From: Euryarchaeota archaeon | GTDB taxonomy: Archaea; Thermoplasmatota; SW-10-69-26; JACQPN01 | Length of the DNA: 64,000 nt | Direction of reading: 5' to 3' | Assembly (NCBI GenBank): GCA_016207515.1 | Contig: JACQPN010000012.1 | Coordinates: 95,759 to 159,758, forward strand | Part shown: piece after piece, positions 1 through 8,291 of the stretch | Layout: each line of letters opens with the position of its first letter | How positions within the stretch are numbered: position 1 is the first letter of the stretch | Translations under genes and position numbers: made by a program | The notes under the pieces: model-generated | The model's database searches: none | What the model saw: the letters and a program-made list of their open reading frames with translations, nothing else | What the model was told of the DNA's origin: nothing

Positions 1-39
1 CAAGAGGTGCCTTTCGAGCGCGTCCCCATCCATCATCAC
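1..39 (-). CDS. Left-edge partial gene (N-terminus only)
   Basis: On the minus strand an AGGAGG Shine-Dalgarno sequence (complement of 47-52) lies 7-10 bases before a GTG (37-39) followed by two ATG codons (31-36). The frame then stays open to the window edge and reads MMDGDALERHLL. A TATA-like A/T patch lies at 57-68. The gene is divergent from the large secreted protein to its right. Too little is visible to name a product. Confidence 0.4.
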   Translation of the reverse strand, partial: MMMDGDALERHLL

Positions 40-212
40 GTGGTAGCCTCCTGTCCCTTAAAAAGGCCCGGTTTTGCACTTGAACGCCGGCGGAGGAATA
101 GGTGGATCGGCTGACCCCCCATGGGGCGCGTAGGGTAATACCGGTGGCCGACGCATCGGAAAGAGCGCTAAGGTTATGAGTCGGGAATCGGTGGCGGAAA
201 CGGGTTGGTCAG

Positions 213-3200
213 GTGAACAGGTCAAGTACTTCGAAAATCGTAGCCTTGCTTTGCGTCTGTTTTTTCGTCGGGTCGCCGGTCCTCGCGGCCACTGACGTCG
301 TCCAGGTGCCCGCAGCACCGACAAGGCCGGACGCCCGTCAGGCGGAACCGAACCAGATTGCGATCCGTGGCTCCAGCTTCAGCGCCCCGGACGTGACAAT
401 CACCGTCGGCCAGAGCATCACATGGACGAACCACGACGGGTTCGCCCACACAGTAACGGCGAGCGACGGGAGTTTTGAGAGCGGGCGACTCGAGCAAGGC
501 GCGACCTTCACCCACGTTTTCAAGACGGTCGGCAAGTTCGCCTATTTCTGCTCCATCCATCCAGGGATGCAGGGTATAGTGAACGTCGTCGACGCCATGA
601 CCAGCGACACCGGCTCCGTGACAGAGCCCTCCACAAATTCTGCGTCAGTGACGATCCATGCAACAGGATTCGACCCCCAAAAGATCGTCCTCAAGGCCCC
701 CGTCACGGTGACTTGGATGAACATGGCCGACAACGCCCGCCAGTTGGCGTTCGAGGACGGAACGCGTTCCGGCGAGATCCCCGTCCATGGGACATACACC
801 CGGACGTTCGAGAAGGCCGGCGCCTATGTCTATTTCTTCGCCCAGCGCCCCGACATCCGCGGCGCGATCATCGTCTGTGACGCCACCGGGTGCCCGCCCG
901 ATCAAATGGACGACTCGGGGAGCGCCACGACACAACCGTCGATCGACCAATCCGAATGCCAGCGCATGTACGACGAGGCGAGCGCGAGGTTTCGCTCCGA
1001 AGTGCTTGAACCCCAAGAGATGCGCCACAAGGAGTTCCACGCGAGCGAACGCACGGCCGAAGAGGATGAGGCGTTCCACCGGGAACTCGCGCAAGAACGT
1101 GACTCGAAGCAATCCTCTTACTATACCGAGGCGGACGCAAAATGCTCGAACGACGGTTCGTCCTCGGGCGACTCATCCTCTGGCGCCGGAGGAAACGAAT
1201 GCGAGAACCTTCGTGTCCAAGCCGAGCAGAACATGCGCGATTACATGGTGAATGTGGACGCGCGGCGGAAGCAGTTCAAGACGGACCTCGATGCGGCGCA
1301 CGCCGAGTTCGACGCCGAGACGCACACGGAGGAGGAGCACTCCCAGTTCCATTCGCAGCTACGGGCGAAGATCGGCACCTTCGAATCTGAACTCCAGACG
1401 GAGATCGGCGAGACGCGTCAGGCGTACTTCAAGGAGTTCTTCGAGCGGTGCGCCCAATCGGGATCCGCCGGCGGACAACCGCAATTCGGGTCCGAATGCG
1501 ATGGCCTGCGCCAGAACGGTGAGACGGCCTTCAGGGACTTCCTTTCGGGAATCGAGGCGCGGCGGCAGGCTTTCCAGGAGAGCCAACACGCTGCAATCAG
1601 GGAATTCGAGGCCGGGGACCACAGCGAGGAGGAGCGCGCGGAATTCTTCTACAAGATCAAGGCGTCCGGCTCCGATTTCGAGTCGCAGATCGAATCCGAG
1701 ATCGCCGGCAAGAAAGACGAGTTCTTCAACGAGTTCAACGCCCGCTGCGGCGGCCACGAGGTCTACGCGACCGGCGCCGGCGGAGAAGAGTTCCGAAACG
1801 AGTGCGAAGGGTTGGGAAGGACCGCGGAAGAGTCGTTCCGCCAGTTCGTCTCCCAACTCGATGCCCGGCGCAAGGACTTCTTCACGTCGATGGAACAGAA
1901 GCGGTTGGCGTTCGAGGGCGAGCGGCACAATGCGACGGAGAAGGAGGCGTTCTTCTCGGAGTGGCGGCGCGCCATGGACGACTTCCAACGCTCGCTCCAG
2001 GCCGAGATCGATTCGAAGCATTCGGAAATGTTCCGGGACTTCGAGGCCAAGTGCGGCCAGTTCGGCGGATTCCGCGGCTCGCCGGGCGAACCCATGCTGG
2101 GCGGAGGGCCCGGACCCGGCGGGTTCGGCGAATCGCAGGAATGCATCTCGCTACGCGAGAACGCCCGCGTCGATTTCGACGCGCTTCGTAGCGAACAGGA
2201 AGCCAAAAGACGCACCTTCTTCGAGGGTCAGGCCCAGGAGAAGAGGGATTTCTTCAATGCGAAGAGGACGGACGCCGAGATCTCCGAGTTCGCGGGCCGC
2301 CAACAGAAGGCGCGCGACGCATTGGAGGTCGAGATGCAGGCGGCGATGCGCGCGCTTGAAGAGCGGCTCCGCAAGGCGATGAGCGAGAAGTGTGGCGCTC
2401 CACCGGAGGGTCAGGGCGGCGAGATGCAGCACTACGGTCCTCCGCCAGAGTGCATCGAGTTCTTCAAGAACATGGAAGCGGCCGGCTTCGGTTTCGAGCA
2501 GGAACGAAGGGCGGCCCGAGAGGCGTTCGAGGAGCGCATGGGCACCCTGTTCTCGAAACTCGACGACTTCGACCTCACGGACTTGGAGCGGCAACAGATC
2601 AAGAAGGAGATCGACGAGGCGCGCTACGCCTTCGACGAATCCGAACGCAGCGCCATCCAGGCCTTCAAGGCCGCGAACTCGTTCCCCGAGAAATGCCGCC
2701 CGCCGGGCGACATCGGCGCCGACCAGATCGGCGCGAACGCCTGCGGCGGCGAGGACATCTATGTCTCGACCCGCGCTTTCGAGGAGCGCCTCCACGACGA
2801 GCGCGCCAGGATGGAGGATGCGATAAAGGACAAGGCTGACTCGTTCAGGCGAAACCTCGATGAGCGTGAGAAGGACTTCCTCGCGACCACCCACACGGAG
2901 GCGGAGCTTTCGGCCTTCAGGGCCAAGCAGGAGAAGGCGCGCGTCGAGTTCGAAGAGACAGTGAGGCACGAGTTCGCCCAGTTGGAAAGTCGGATGAGAG
3001 CGCACTTGGATGAATATCGCGCTGAAAAGAGCGGCGGTTGCTTCGGGTCCGACGTCGCCAATGCCACGCGGCTCGGGACGGCGCCCGAGCGTAAACAGGT
3101 GCAGAGGCCCCAACGTGTCGATGACACGTTCGAGGACTTCCGGGCCTGCGGCGAGGGACGGCACGAGGAAAGGCTCGACATCGATCTCCAAGTCAGGCTC

Positions 3201-4460
3201 AAGGTCAAGGACTTCGAAAACGAGATGCTGCGGGCCAAGGTCGAATTCCTCCAGAGCGGCGACCATACGCCTGAAGAAGTCGTGGACTTCGAGTCGCTCC
3301 AAAAGCAGGAGTTCGAGCGCTTCATGGCGAGCTTCAAGAGCGAGCAGGCAAGGGCCGAGGGCTCTAACCGGGTCGAGTTCGAGAAGTGCAAGGACCTGGC
3401 CGTGAAGGACGCGAAAGCCCACGAGCGGCTCGGGAACTTCGAGATCACGATGGACGAATCCACGGGGACGGTGGAGGTCACCGGCAAGTTCGTGTCCTTG
3501 AAGGGCGACCAGGCAACGGAGCTCATCTCGGAGTACTCCGTGGGCGGGCAGCTGTTCTTGGACGGCGTCTCGACGACGGCCGTGTTCTCGGATTTCGGCA
3601 CCGATACGGACCCGGACGGCGTCTCGATGAAGATCGCTGGCGAAGGGTTCTCGTACAACATCCACGACAACCCGACCGGTCTTTGGAAGTTCCGTTCGAC
3701 CGATGGCGTCCAGTTCAAGGTGGACTTCGCGGACTATCTCGCCATCACGGACAAGGACGGAACGATTGCGTTGACCGATGGGACGACGACTGCCAAGTTC
3801 ATCGTGCGTGGCGGCGAGTACAAGCTCGAAGGCGACGTCTTGACCTTCGAAGGCGAGGGGTTGTTCCTCCTCAAGGCCAAGCGTGAGGCGCTCGACAAGG
3901 TCGCGAATTCCGCGACCGACGAGCTCGACGCGGCCGTCGAGAAGGGCACTCTCGGTGGAGAGGTGACGATCGTCAAGAAGGACGATTCCTCGCGCGTCGA
4001 CGAGACGCTCGAATACGAGGACATCACCTTGACCGTCGAGGCCCCAAAGGCGGATAAGGGGGTGTCTGTCCGCGTCTCTTCAGTAGAGGAGACGGGGAAG
4101 GTCATCGTCCTCAATGTCGACAAGTCGATAGTCGAAGGCGCAAACGCGGTCGTGAAGTTGTTCGACGTGACGACCGGCGCCGAGACCGAGGTCAAGATAA
4201 CGAAGGCTTCTAGCCTGACTGCGCTCCTTGCCGCGAGCGGCACGGAGTCGCAGTACTGGATCGTGACCGACGAGGACGGCGTGCAAGTGCTCGTCTACGT
4301 GGGACACTTCTCCGAGAAGAGGATCGAGGTGCAGTCGGCCGAGGCCGGAACGCAGGACGAAGCGAAGCCGAAGTCGCCGATACCCGGCTTCGAGCCTCTC
4401 GCCTTCATCGGCGCGGCGGCCCTCGTCGCGATCGCGTCGAGACGGTCGAAGAAGGATTAG
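213..4460 (+). CDS. Secreted cupredoxin protein with eight Cys-bounded helical repeats and a PGF-CTERM-like tail
   Basis: Seen: a GTG start and a signal peptide (about residues 1-26). A plastocyanin-like domain (about 48-127) has all four type I copper ligands in the expected order: H79, C113, H116, M119. A second cupredoxin-like domain (about 145-223) lacks the ligands and is probably structural. Residues 249-1059 form eight charged, helix-rich units, each bounded by two cysteines: 249/311, 330/413, 430/512, 531/614, 644/727, 747/828, 844/943 and 979/1059. Most pairs are 80-83 residues apart, with a central acidic HTEEE-like turn. A beta-rich region (about 1070-1380) follows. The C-terminus has IPGFE, a hydrophobic segment and RRSKKD, resembling the PGF-CTERM sorting signal. 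Inference: a long surface-anchored stalk made of disulfide-clasped helical hairpins carrying a copper domain, perhaps for extracellular electron transfer. The repeats are not a family I recognise. Confidence 0.85.
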   Translation: MNRSSTSKIVALLCVCFFVGSPVLAATDVVQVPAAPTRPDARQAEPNQIAIRGSSFSAPDVTITVGQSITWTNHDGFAHTVTASDGSFESGRLEQGATFTHVFKTVGKFAYFCSIHPGMQGIVNVVDAMTSDTGSVTEPSTNSASVTIHATGFDPQKIVLKAPVTVTWMNMADNARQLAFEDGTRSGEIPVHGTYTRTFEKAGAYVYFFAQRPDIRGAIIVCDATGCPPDQMDDSGSATTQPSIDQSECQRMYDEASARFRSEVLEPQEMRHKEFHASERTAEEDEAFHRELAQERDSKQSSYYTEADAKCSNDGSSSGDSSSGAGGNECENLRVQAEQNMRDYMVNVDARRKQFKTDLDAAHAEFDAETHTEEEHSQFHSQLRAKIGTFESELQTEIGETRQAYFKEFFERCAQSGSAGGQPQFGSECDGLRQNGETAFRDFLSGIEARRQAFQESQHAAIREFEAGDHSEEERAEFFYKIKASGSDFESQIESEIAGKKDEFFNEFNARCGGHEVYATGAGGEEFRNECEGLGRTAEESFRQFVSQLDARRKDFFTSMEQKRLAFEGERHNATEKEAFFSEWRRAMDDFQRSLQAEIDSKHSEMFRDFEAKCGQFGGFRGSPGEPMLGGGPGPGGFGESQECISLRENARVDFDALRSEQEAKRRTFFEGQAQEKRDFFNAKRTDAEISEFAGRQQKARDALEVEMQAAMRALEERLRKAMSEKCGAPPEGQGGEMQHYGPPPECIEFFKNMEAAGFGFEQERRAAREAFEERMGTLFSKLDDFDLTDLERQQIKKEIDEARYAFDESERSAIQAFKAANSFPEKCRPPGDIGADQIGANACGGEDIYVSTRAFEERLHDERARMEDAIKDKADSFRRNLDEREKDFLATTHTEAELSAFRAKQEKARVEFEETVRHEFAQLESRMRAHLDEYRAEKSGGCFGSDVANATRLGTAPERKQVQRPQRVDDTFEDFRACGEGRHEERLDIDLQVRLKVKDFENEMLRAKVEFLQSGDHTPEEVVDFESLQKQEFERFMASFKSEQARAEGSNRVEFEKCKDLAVKDAKAHERLGNFEITMDESTGTVEVTGKFVSLKGDQATELISEYSVGGQLFLDGVSTTAVFSDFGTDTDPDGVSMKIAGEGFSYNIHDNPTGLWKFRSTDGVQFKVDFADYLAITDKDGTIALTDGTTTAKFIVRGGEYKLEGDVLTFEGEGLFLLKAKREALDKVANSATDELDAAVEKGTLGGEVTIVKKDDSSRVDETLEYEDITLTVEAPKADKGVSVRVSSVEETGKVIVLNVDKSIVEGANAVVKLFDVTTGAETEVKITKASSLTALLAASGTESQYWIVTDEDGVQVLVYVGHFSEKRIEVQSAEAGTQDEAKPKSPIPGFEPLAFIGAAALVAIASRRSKKD

Positions 4461-4487
4461 CCAGGCTCTTGGAGGATACCGGGGCGG

Positions 4488-4513
4488 ACGGCGGATCGAA
4501 GTCCGCCGTTTTT
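4488..4513 (+). terminator. Hairpin terminator after the cupredoxin gene
   Basis: An 8-bp perfect stem (ACGGCGGA at 4488-4495, TCCGCCGT at 4502-4509) with a 6-base loop is followed directly by a T run. It sits 28 bases past the stop codon of the secreted protein gene. Confidence 0.6.
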
Positions 4514-4521
4514 CCGTTTTT

Positions 4522-4665
4522 TCACTTTTGCCGAGCGGACGCGATGAGGGCCACGACGGCAAGCGTCGCTATCCCGGCGGACGCGAGGAACACGGATTGG
4601 AAACCGTAGAGTTGCCAGACGACTCCGGCCCAGACAGCGGCGGATAGCGCCCCCACGTCGAGGAT
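4522..4665 (-). pseudogene. Detached 3' end of an MFS transporter gene
   Basis: On the minus strand a 47-codon open stretch ends in TGA and has no start codon; an in-frame TAG precedes it. It contains DVGAL then AVWAGVVW then GFQSVF. This aligns end to end with the C-terminus of the intact MFS protein at 8292-9473, which has GVGALVAGVWAGVVW then GFVTVF. I judge identity at roughly half. Both lie on the same strand, and the restriction-modification genes sit between them. It is a remnant of a second MFS gene or a displaced gene end. Confidence 0.65.
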
Positions 4666-4767
4666 CTACGGGTACGAGCCGGGATGCGGCGCATGAGGCG
4701 GACTTCGTGGATTTGATTGGACGTCACGGGTCGCTCTTTTGCCTTGTTGCAACGATGATCGCGGGGG

Positions 4768-5046
4768 CTAGACACCGCGTTGGTCAAGGAGGTCAAGCCG
4801 CAAGTAACGCGTGACCAGTCTGTAGACAATCGCCTTCTCTTTCTTGTCGTACGTTTTTTCCATTATCTCCGCATCAACCATGATTTCGAGGTCGCGATAT
4901 GTCGATTCCCGGTGGCGGTGCCCACCCCCGCGCTCCGAAACTCGGCTGTGAATCTCTTGCGCCGATAGCCTGTCGTCGGCTAGTACTTGGATAAGGCGGA
5001 GGCGGGTTTTCGACCGGAGGACCAAACCAATTCGTTGAAGGTCCAT
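4768..5046 (-). CDS. Small winged-helix regulator, ArsR-like
   Basis: A protein of 92 residues when started at the ATG at 5046 (MDLQRIGLVL). The frame continues upstream to 5100 but that part does not look like the domain. It has the usual winged-helix order: LRSKTRLRLIQVLADDRLSAQEIHSRV (helices 1-2), then a recognition helix around STYRDLEIMVDAEI, then a basic wing. It is probably a DNA-binding repressor. It is divergent from the restriction enzyme gene, with about 100-300 bp between them depending on that gene's start, so it may control the restriction-modification locus. The ligand or signal is unknown. Confidence 0.6.
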   Translation of the reverse strand: MDLQRIGLVLRSKTRLRLIQVLADDRLSAQEIHSRVSERGGGHRHRESTYRDLEIMVDAEIMEKTYDKKEKAIVYRLVTRYLRLDLLDQRGV

Positions 5047-5345
5047 GGTTCGACATGGGCGTAACCTTTTTTGTGACTTTGTTACATGTTTCAGTATCAA
5101 TTACCTTATTCCCGCTACAAATCTACGTTTGATGGCTAATTGGTGCCACTCACCTGACAACCGTTAGAGAGGGACGGGCGGGGCCAACGAAACAAACGCG
5201 GCAAGAGTCGGGATCGCCGCCTGGGCGCATCGCGGGAATCATCAGGGAAGTTGAGGCGAAGAATTCGAGTCCTGACGGACGCGGGATCGCTCCGTCCACA
5301 AAGTTAGCTGCCTTAGCCAACGTACTCGATTTCAATGCAACAGAG

Positions 5346-6440
5346 TTGGATCAATTGCTGGCCTCCGAATCCGCCATCTTGCGGACCGTGAAGGGGCACG
5401 CGTTCGAAATCGTGTTTGATAAACTATTGGCCCATATGGGCGTCCGGTGCGACGCGGTTGGCGGCGACACGGACGTTGATCGGGTCGTCAACGGTTTCAA
5501 GCTTCAGCTCAAGACTCCTACGCTAGCGGGAACTCGCGGAGAAATGGTGCAGTACAAGACCCACAAGACTCATGGTGCCAAATCCCAGGACGAATCTATG
5601 GATTACTATTCAGCTCGTGCGGAATTCCCCGATTTTCTAATCGGCCTCGTAACATACAAACCGCTGCGAATACTGTTTCTTCGTCGAGACGAATTGCCCG
5701 TGCATGCTGATGATCCGTCGAGAATCAAGAGCCCATTCGACTTAGATTGGAAAAGGCATGGTGGACTCAACGCGTCCCATCGTATTGGGCTAAAGCGTAT
5801 AACGGAGGTAAACGGCGTTACTCCAGGTGAAACGGAATTGCTTCCTCTCACATCGAAGAAGCTTGGTCTCGCGAGCGACATTATCTTGGATTCAATCCTT
5901 AAGTCCGAGAACTTTAGGGTGTGGGACATGAACGTCCTTGGTTTCGCGCGCGAATTCGCATTCCGGCGCCTGGCGCGTCTCAAAGGCGTTACGGTGTTAC
6001 CGGCCAATCATTGTGGCAGGACGCGCGCTGAGAAGGCGGACCTTGCGTTGACCTCTATTGGGACGGCGCGTTGTCACCACTTTCAGGTCAAGGGTGCGAC
6101 GTATAGCGCGTGCAAACTGGCCGGCAGAGGTTCAACCGTGGCTTTGGAGACGCAACTATCCAGGGGTCGGGTGAACGACCATCCGACGCAAAGCAGACTG
6201 TACCTCAAAACTGATTTCGATAGCATTATCGCCTGCCTTGAACCTCCCGTTGCTGACGCCTTCCGCGAAGAATTAGGCTTCAAAGCAAGAAAACGATGGG
6301 CATTCTTCTCTGTTCCCACGTCCCTTTTGGAACCCCATCCCAAAATGCCACACCGGTTGAAGTCAATGCAACACATATCGTATGAGACGTTGGTCGCCAA
6401 ACACGAGGTCAGTGAGCGTTGGCTCGAACGCTGGAGGTAA
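5346..6440 (+). CDS. Type II restriction endonuclease candidate with two PD-(D/E)XK-like halves
   Basis: The first conventional start is TTG 5346. The frame stays open back to 5133, and residues coded from about 5154 look like an XRE-type helix-turn-helix, so the real start may be CTG 5154 (see findings). Two halves share one pattern. The first has G17, E21, F24, L27, G32-V33, then D43/D45 and Q54-L-K56. The second has G199, E203, F206, L209, G214-V215, then D232 and Q247-V-K249. Each matches a PD-(D/E)XK core with a QxK variant. The gene converges on, and overlaps by 32 bp, a D12 adenine methyltransferase, with a second one beyond it. Inference: it cuts the unmethylated site those two enzymes protect. 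The family name is not certain, and the endonuclease role rests on motifs and context. Confidence 0.65.
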   Translation: MDQLLASESAILRTVKGHAFEIVFDKLLAHMGVRCDAVGGDTDVDRVVNGFKLQLKTPTLAGTRGEMVQYKTHKTHGAKSQDESMDYYSARAEFPDFLIGLVTYKPLRILFLRRDELPVHADDPSRIKSPFDLDWKRHGGLNASHRIGLKRITEVNGVTPGETELLPLTSKKLGLASDIILDSILKSENFRVWDMNVLGFAREFAFRRLARLKGVTVLPANHCGRTRAEKADLALTSIGTARCHHFQVKGATYSACKLAGRGSTVALETQLSRGRVNDHPTQSRLYLKTDFDSIIACLEPPVADAFREELGFKARKRWAFFSVPTSLLEPHPKMPHRLKSMQHISYETLVAKHEVSERWLERWR

Positions 6441-7287
6441 CGGTTGGCGGAAGTGGGGACTGAACTATTTGTCGAACCGGGTAGTTTGTGATCACAAGTT
6501 CGTTTCCAGTTTTCCGTCGTTGGCCTCGAAGATTCGACGTGTTGTAAAGCCAGCTACGTTCGTACACGTGTGCCCAACGGTAAAAATCTCTGACTTCTGG
6601 GCAATCGTCGTAGGATAGACAAAAACCCGCGTCAAGCACTTTCAGAGCACGCGCCAAGCGCAAGTGATCGGACGCCTTGAAGGGCTTCGTGTATGCACGT
6701 TTTTGATCAGCATGAAAGTATGGAGGGTCAAGGTACATCAAAACGCGCTTGCCCCTCGGGGGAGCTTCAAGAACCAGAGAGAAATCCCTGTCTGTAAGCT
6801 TCGCTCCAAGAAGCTTTTCGTGGGCCTTCCGTATTTTTTCGCCCCAAGTTCCGGGCGGCGCGCTTTGTGATTCTCTGTAGCCCCATGCTGGCTTGTTGAT
6901 AATTCCTGAATACGACGTTCGATTCAAGTAATACGTCTTGAAAGCGATTTCAAAGTCATTCGAGGGCCCGAATGCCTTGAGTTCGGCGTGACGCGTAGGA
7001 CTGGCAACCTCAGCCTGCATGCGTGCCGCGAGTTTCTGCGACAGCTCTGGGTCCGCCATGATTCGGTACGTCGCCATGAGATTGTCGTCAAGATCGTTGA
7101 GCCAATTGTACGGGACGCGGCGTTTCGCGAAGAAAATTGTTCCCCCGCCTAGGAACGGCTCCCGATATTCGTCGTGATCGTAGGCGTTGATAAATGGCAG
7201 TAGATGTTTGGTTGCATAGTATTTGCCTCCTGGGTATCGAAACGGCGAGATGACGGTCGTATCGACCGAGTCGCTAAATGCACTCAT
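6409..7287 (-). CDS. D12-class DNA adenine N6-methyltransferase, copy 1
   Basis: 292 residues. The family order is complete: FRYPGGK at 16-22 (AdoMet-binding), EPFLGGG at 43-49 (motif I), a central target-recognition region, and DPPY at 187-190 (catalytic motif IV). It transfers a methyl group from AdoMet to adenine N6. The gene overlaps the 3' end of the second methyltransferase (7274-7287), so the two are probably cotranscribed. Its 3' end overlaps the convergent restriction enzyme gene. Two Dam/DpnM-like methylases beside one endonuclease fit an asymmetric recognition site with one enzyme per strand. The region is more A/T-rich than the neighbouring chromosome, suggesting transfer. Confidence 0.88.
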   Translation of the reverse strand: MSAFSDSVDTTVISPFRYPGGKYYATKHLLPFINAYDHDEYREPFLGGGTIFFAKRRVPYNWLNDLDDNLMATYRIMADPELSQKLAARMQAEVASPTRHAELKAFGPSNDFEIAFKTYYLNRTSYSGIINKPAWGYRESQSAPPGTWGEKIRKAHEKLLGAKLTDRDFSLVLEAPPRGKRVLMYLDPPYFHADQKRAYTKPFKASDHLRLARALKVLDAGFCLSYDDCPEVRDFYRWAHVYERSWLYNTSNLRGQRRKTGNELVITNYPVRQIVQSPLPPTVTSSVRANAH

Positions 7288-8194
7288 ATGGAAAATCCTC
7301 CATGTGTTCTTGGGTGGGAAGCTTGTAATTTGTAATGACTAGTTCACAGCCGCGTGTCCGCCTTCCTTGCGCCGTGTTAGAATTCCCGACTCGGTAGAAG
7401 AACTTCAATTCGTGTATGTTTGCCCACTCATACATGCTACGGACCTGTGGAACGTCGTCATACGTGAGGAAAAACTTGTGTGACGTCCCCTTCAGGGCCT
7501 CGGCGAGCCGATGATGATCTTCGGCTGTGAAGCCGTTTCGGTAATGTTTCCGGCGCGGTGGCGCGTAGTAGGGTGGATCCACGTATAGAAGTACTGCCTT
7601 GCCATCTGCTCGTGACTCAATCACGTGTTGGAAGTCCCCGGTCGTTAGTTTTACGTTCTCAATCTTCTTCCCGCATGGCAGGAGGCGTTCTTCCCAGCGT
7701 TCCGGCGGCAGACTGCGCCGGGGGCGATAGCCCCACGATGCCGAAATGAGTTTTCCGCTGAAGGACGTCCGATTCAGGTAGTAATACTTGAAGGCCTGAC
7801 CCAATTGGCTCGTCGGTGTCATGTCGCGGACTTGTTTCCAACGACTTGGCGAGGCCGTTTCTGTCCGCAAGCGGGCGATTAGGGTTTTTCGAGTCTTTTC
7901 GTTGGCGATCGTCCTGTAAACACCCATCAATTCGGCGTCCATATCATTCAGCCAGTTGTGCGCTACCCGCGGCTTATCGAAAAAAACAGTTGCTCCGCCG
8001 GCGAAGGGCTCCCGGTACTCGTCGTGCCGGACCGCAGACCAGAAGCGTCTTAGAAGCTTAAGGGCGTAGAATTTGCCGCCCGGGTAGCGGAGTAATGGTT
8101 GCACGCTCTCACATGTTTTCACGTGATCGTGGATGTGATTAGCGGGTAAAGTGGATTGCAAGGGCGTCCCGGCATGGCATGCACGCCTTGGCAT
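7274..8194 (-). CDS. D12-class DNA adenine N6-methyltransferase, copy 2
   Basis: 306 residues from the ATG at 8194. The first 30 or so residues look unlike the family, so a later start such as the GTG near 8122 is possible. Motifs: LRYPGGK (35-41), EPFAGGA (62-68), NRTSFSG in the middle, and DPPY at 206-209. It is clearly paralogous to the downstream methyltransferase (shared HDEYREPF, YYLNRTS(Y/F)SG, NELVITNY-like endings) but diverged, as expected if each recognises one strand of an asymmetric site. It is the first gene of the methyltransferase pair. Confidence 0.88.
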   Translation of the reverse strand: MPRRACHAGTPLQSTLPANHIHDHVKTCESVQPLLRYPGGKFYALKLLRRFWSAVRHDEYREPFAGGATVFFDKPRVAHNWLNDMDAELMGVYRTIANEKTRKTLIARLRTETASPSRWKQVRDMTPTSQLGQAFKYYYLNRTSFSGKLISASWGYRPRRSLPPERWEERLLPCGKKIENVKLTTGDFQHVIESRADGKAVLLYVDPPYYAPPRRKHYRNGFTAEDHHRLAEALKGTSHKFFLTYDDVPQVRSMYEWANIHELKFFYRVGNSNTAQGRRTRGCELVITNYKLPTQEHMEDFPYECI

Positions 8195-8291
8195 GTCATC
8201 TTTGCGGATTAGAATTGGATAGTGCTTTAACAGGGCGTGTTAGGTCATTGAAAGTGTCGGCCCCGCGGCCAAGACATGCTTTCTTGGGGGA

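Noticed and set aside
2151-3665. A 504-codon open frame on the minus strand inside the cupredoxin protein gene
   Set aside because: It is the antisense shadow of the charged repeat region in GC-rich DNA; composition is leucine/arginine-rich without any domain, and the plus-strand protein has clear motifs.
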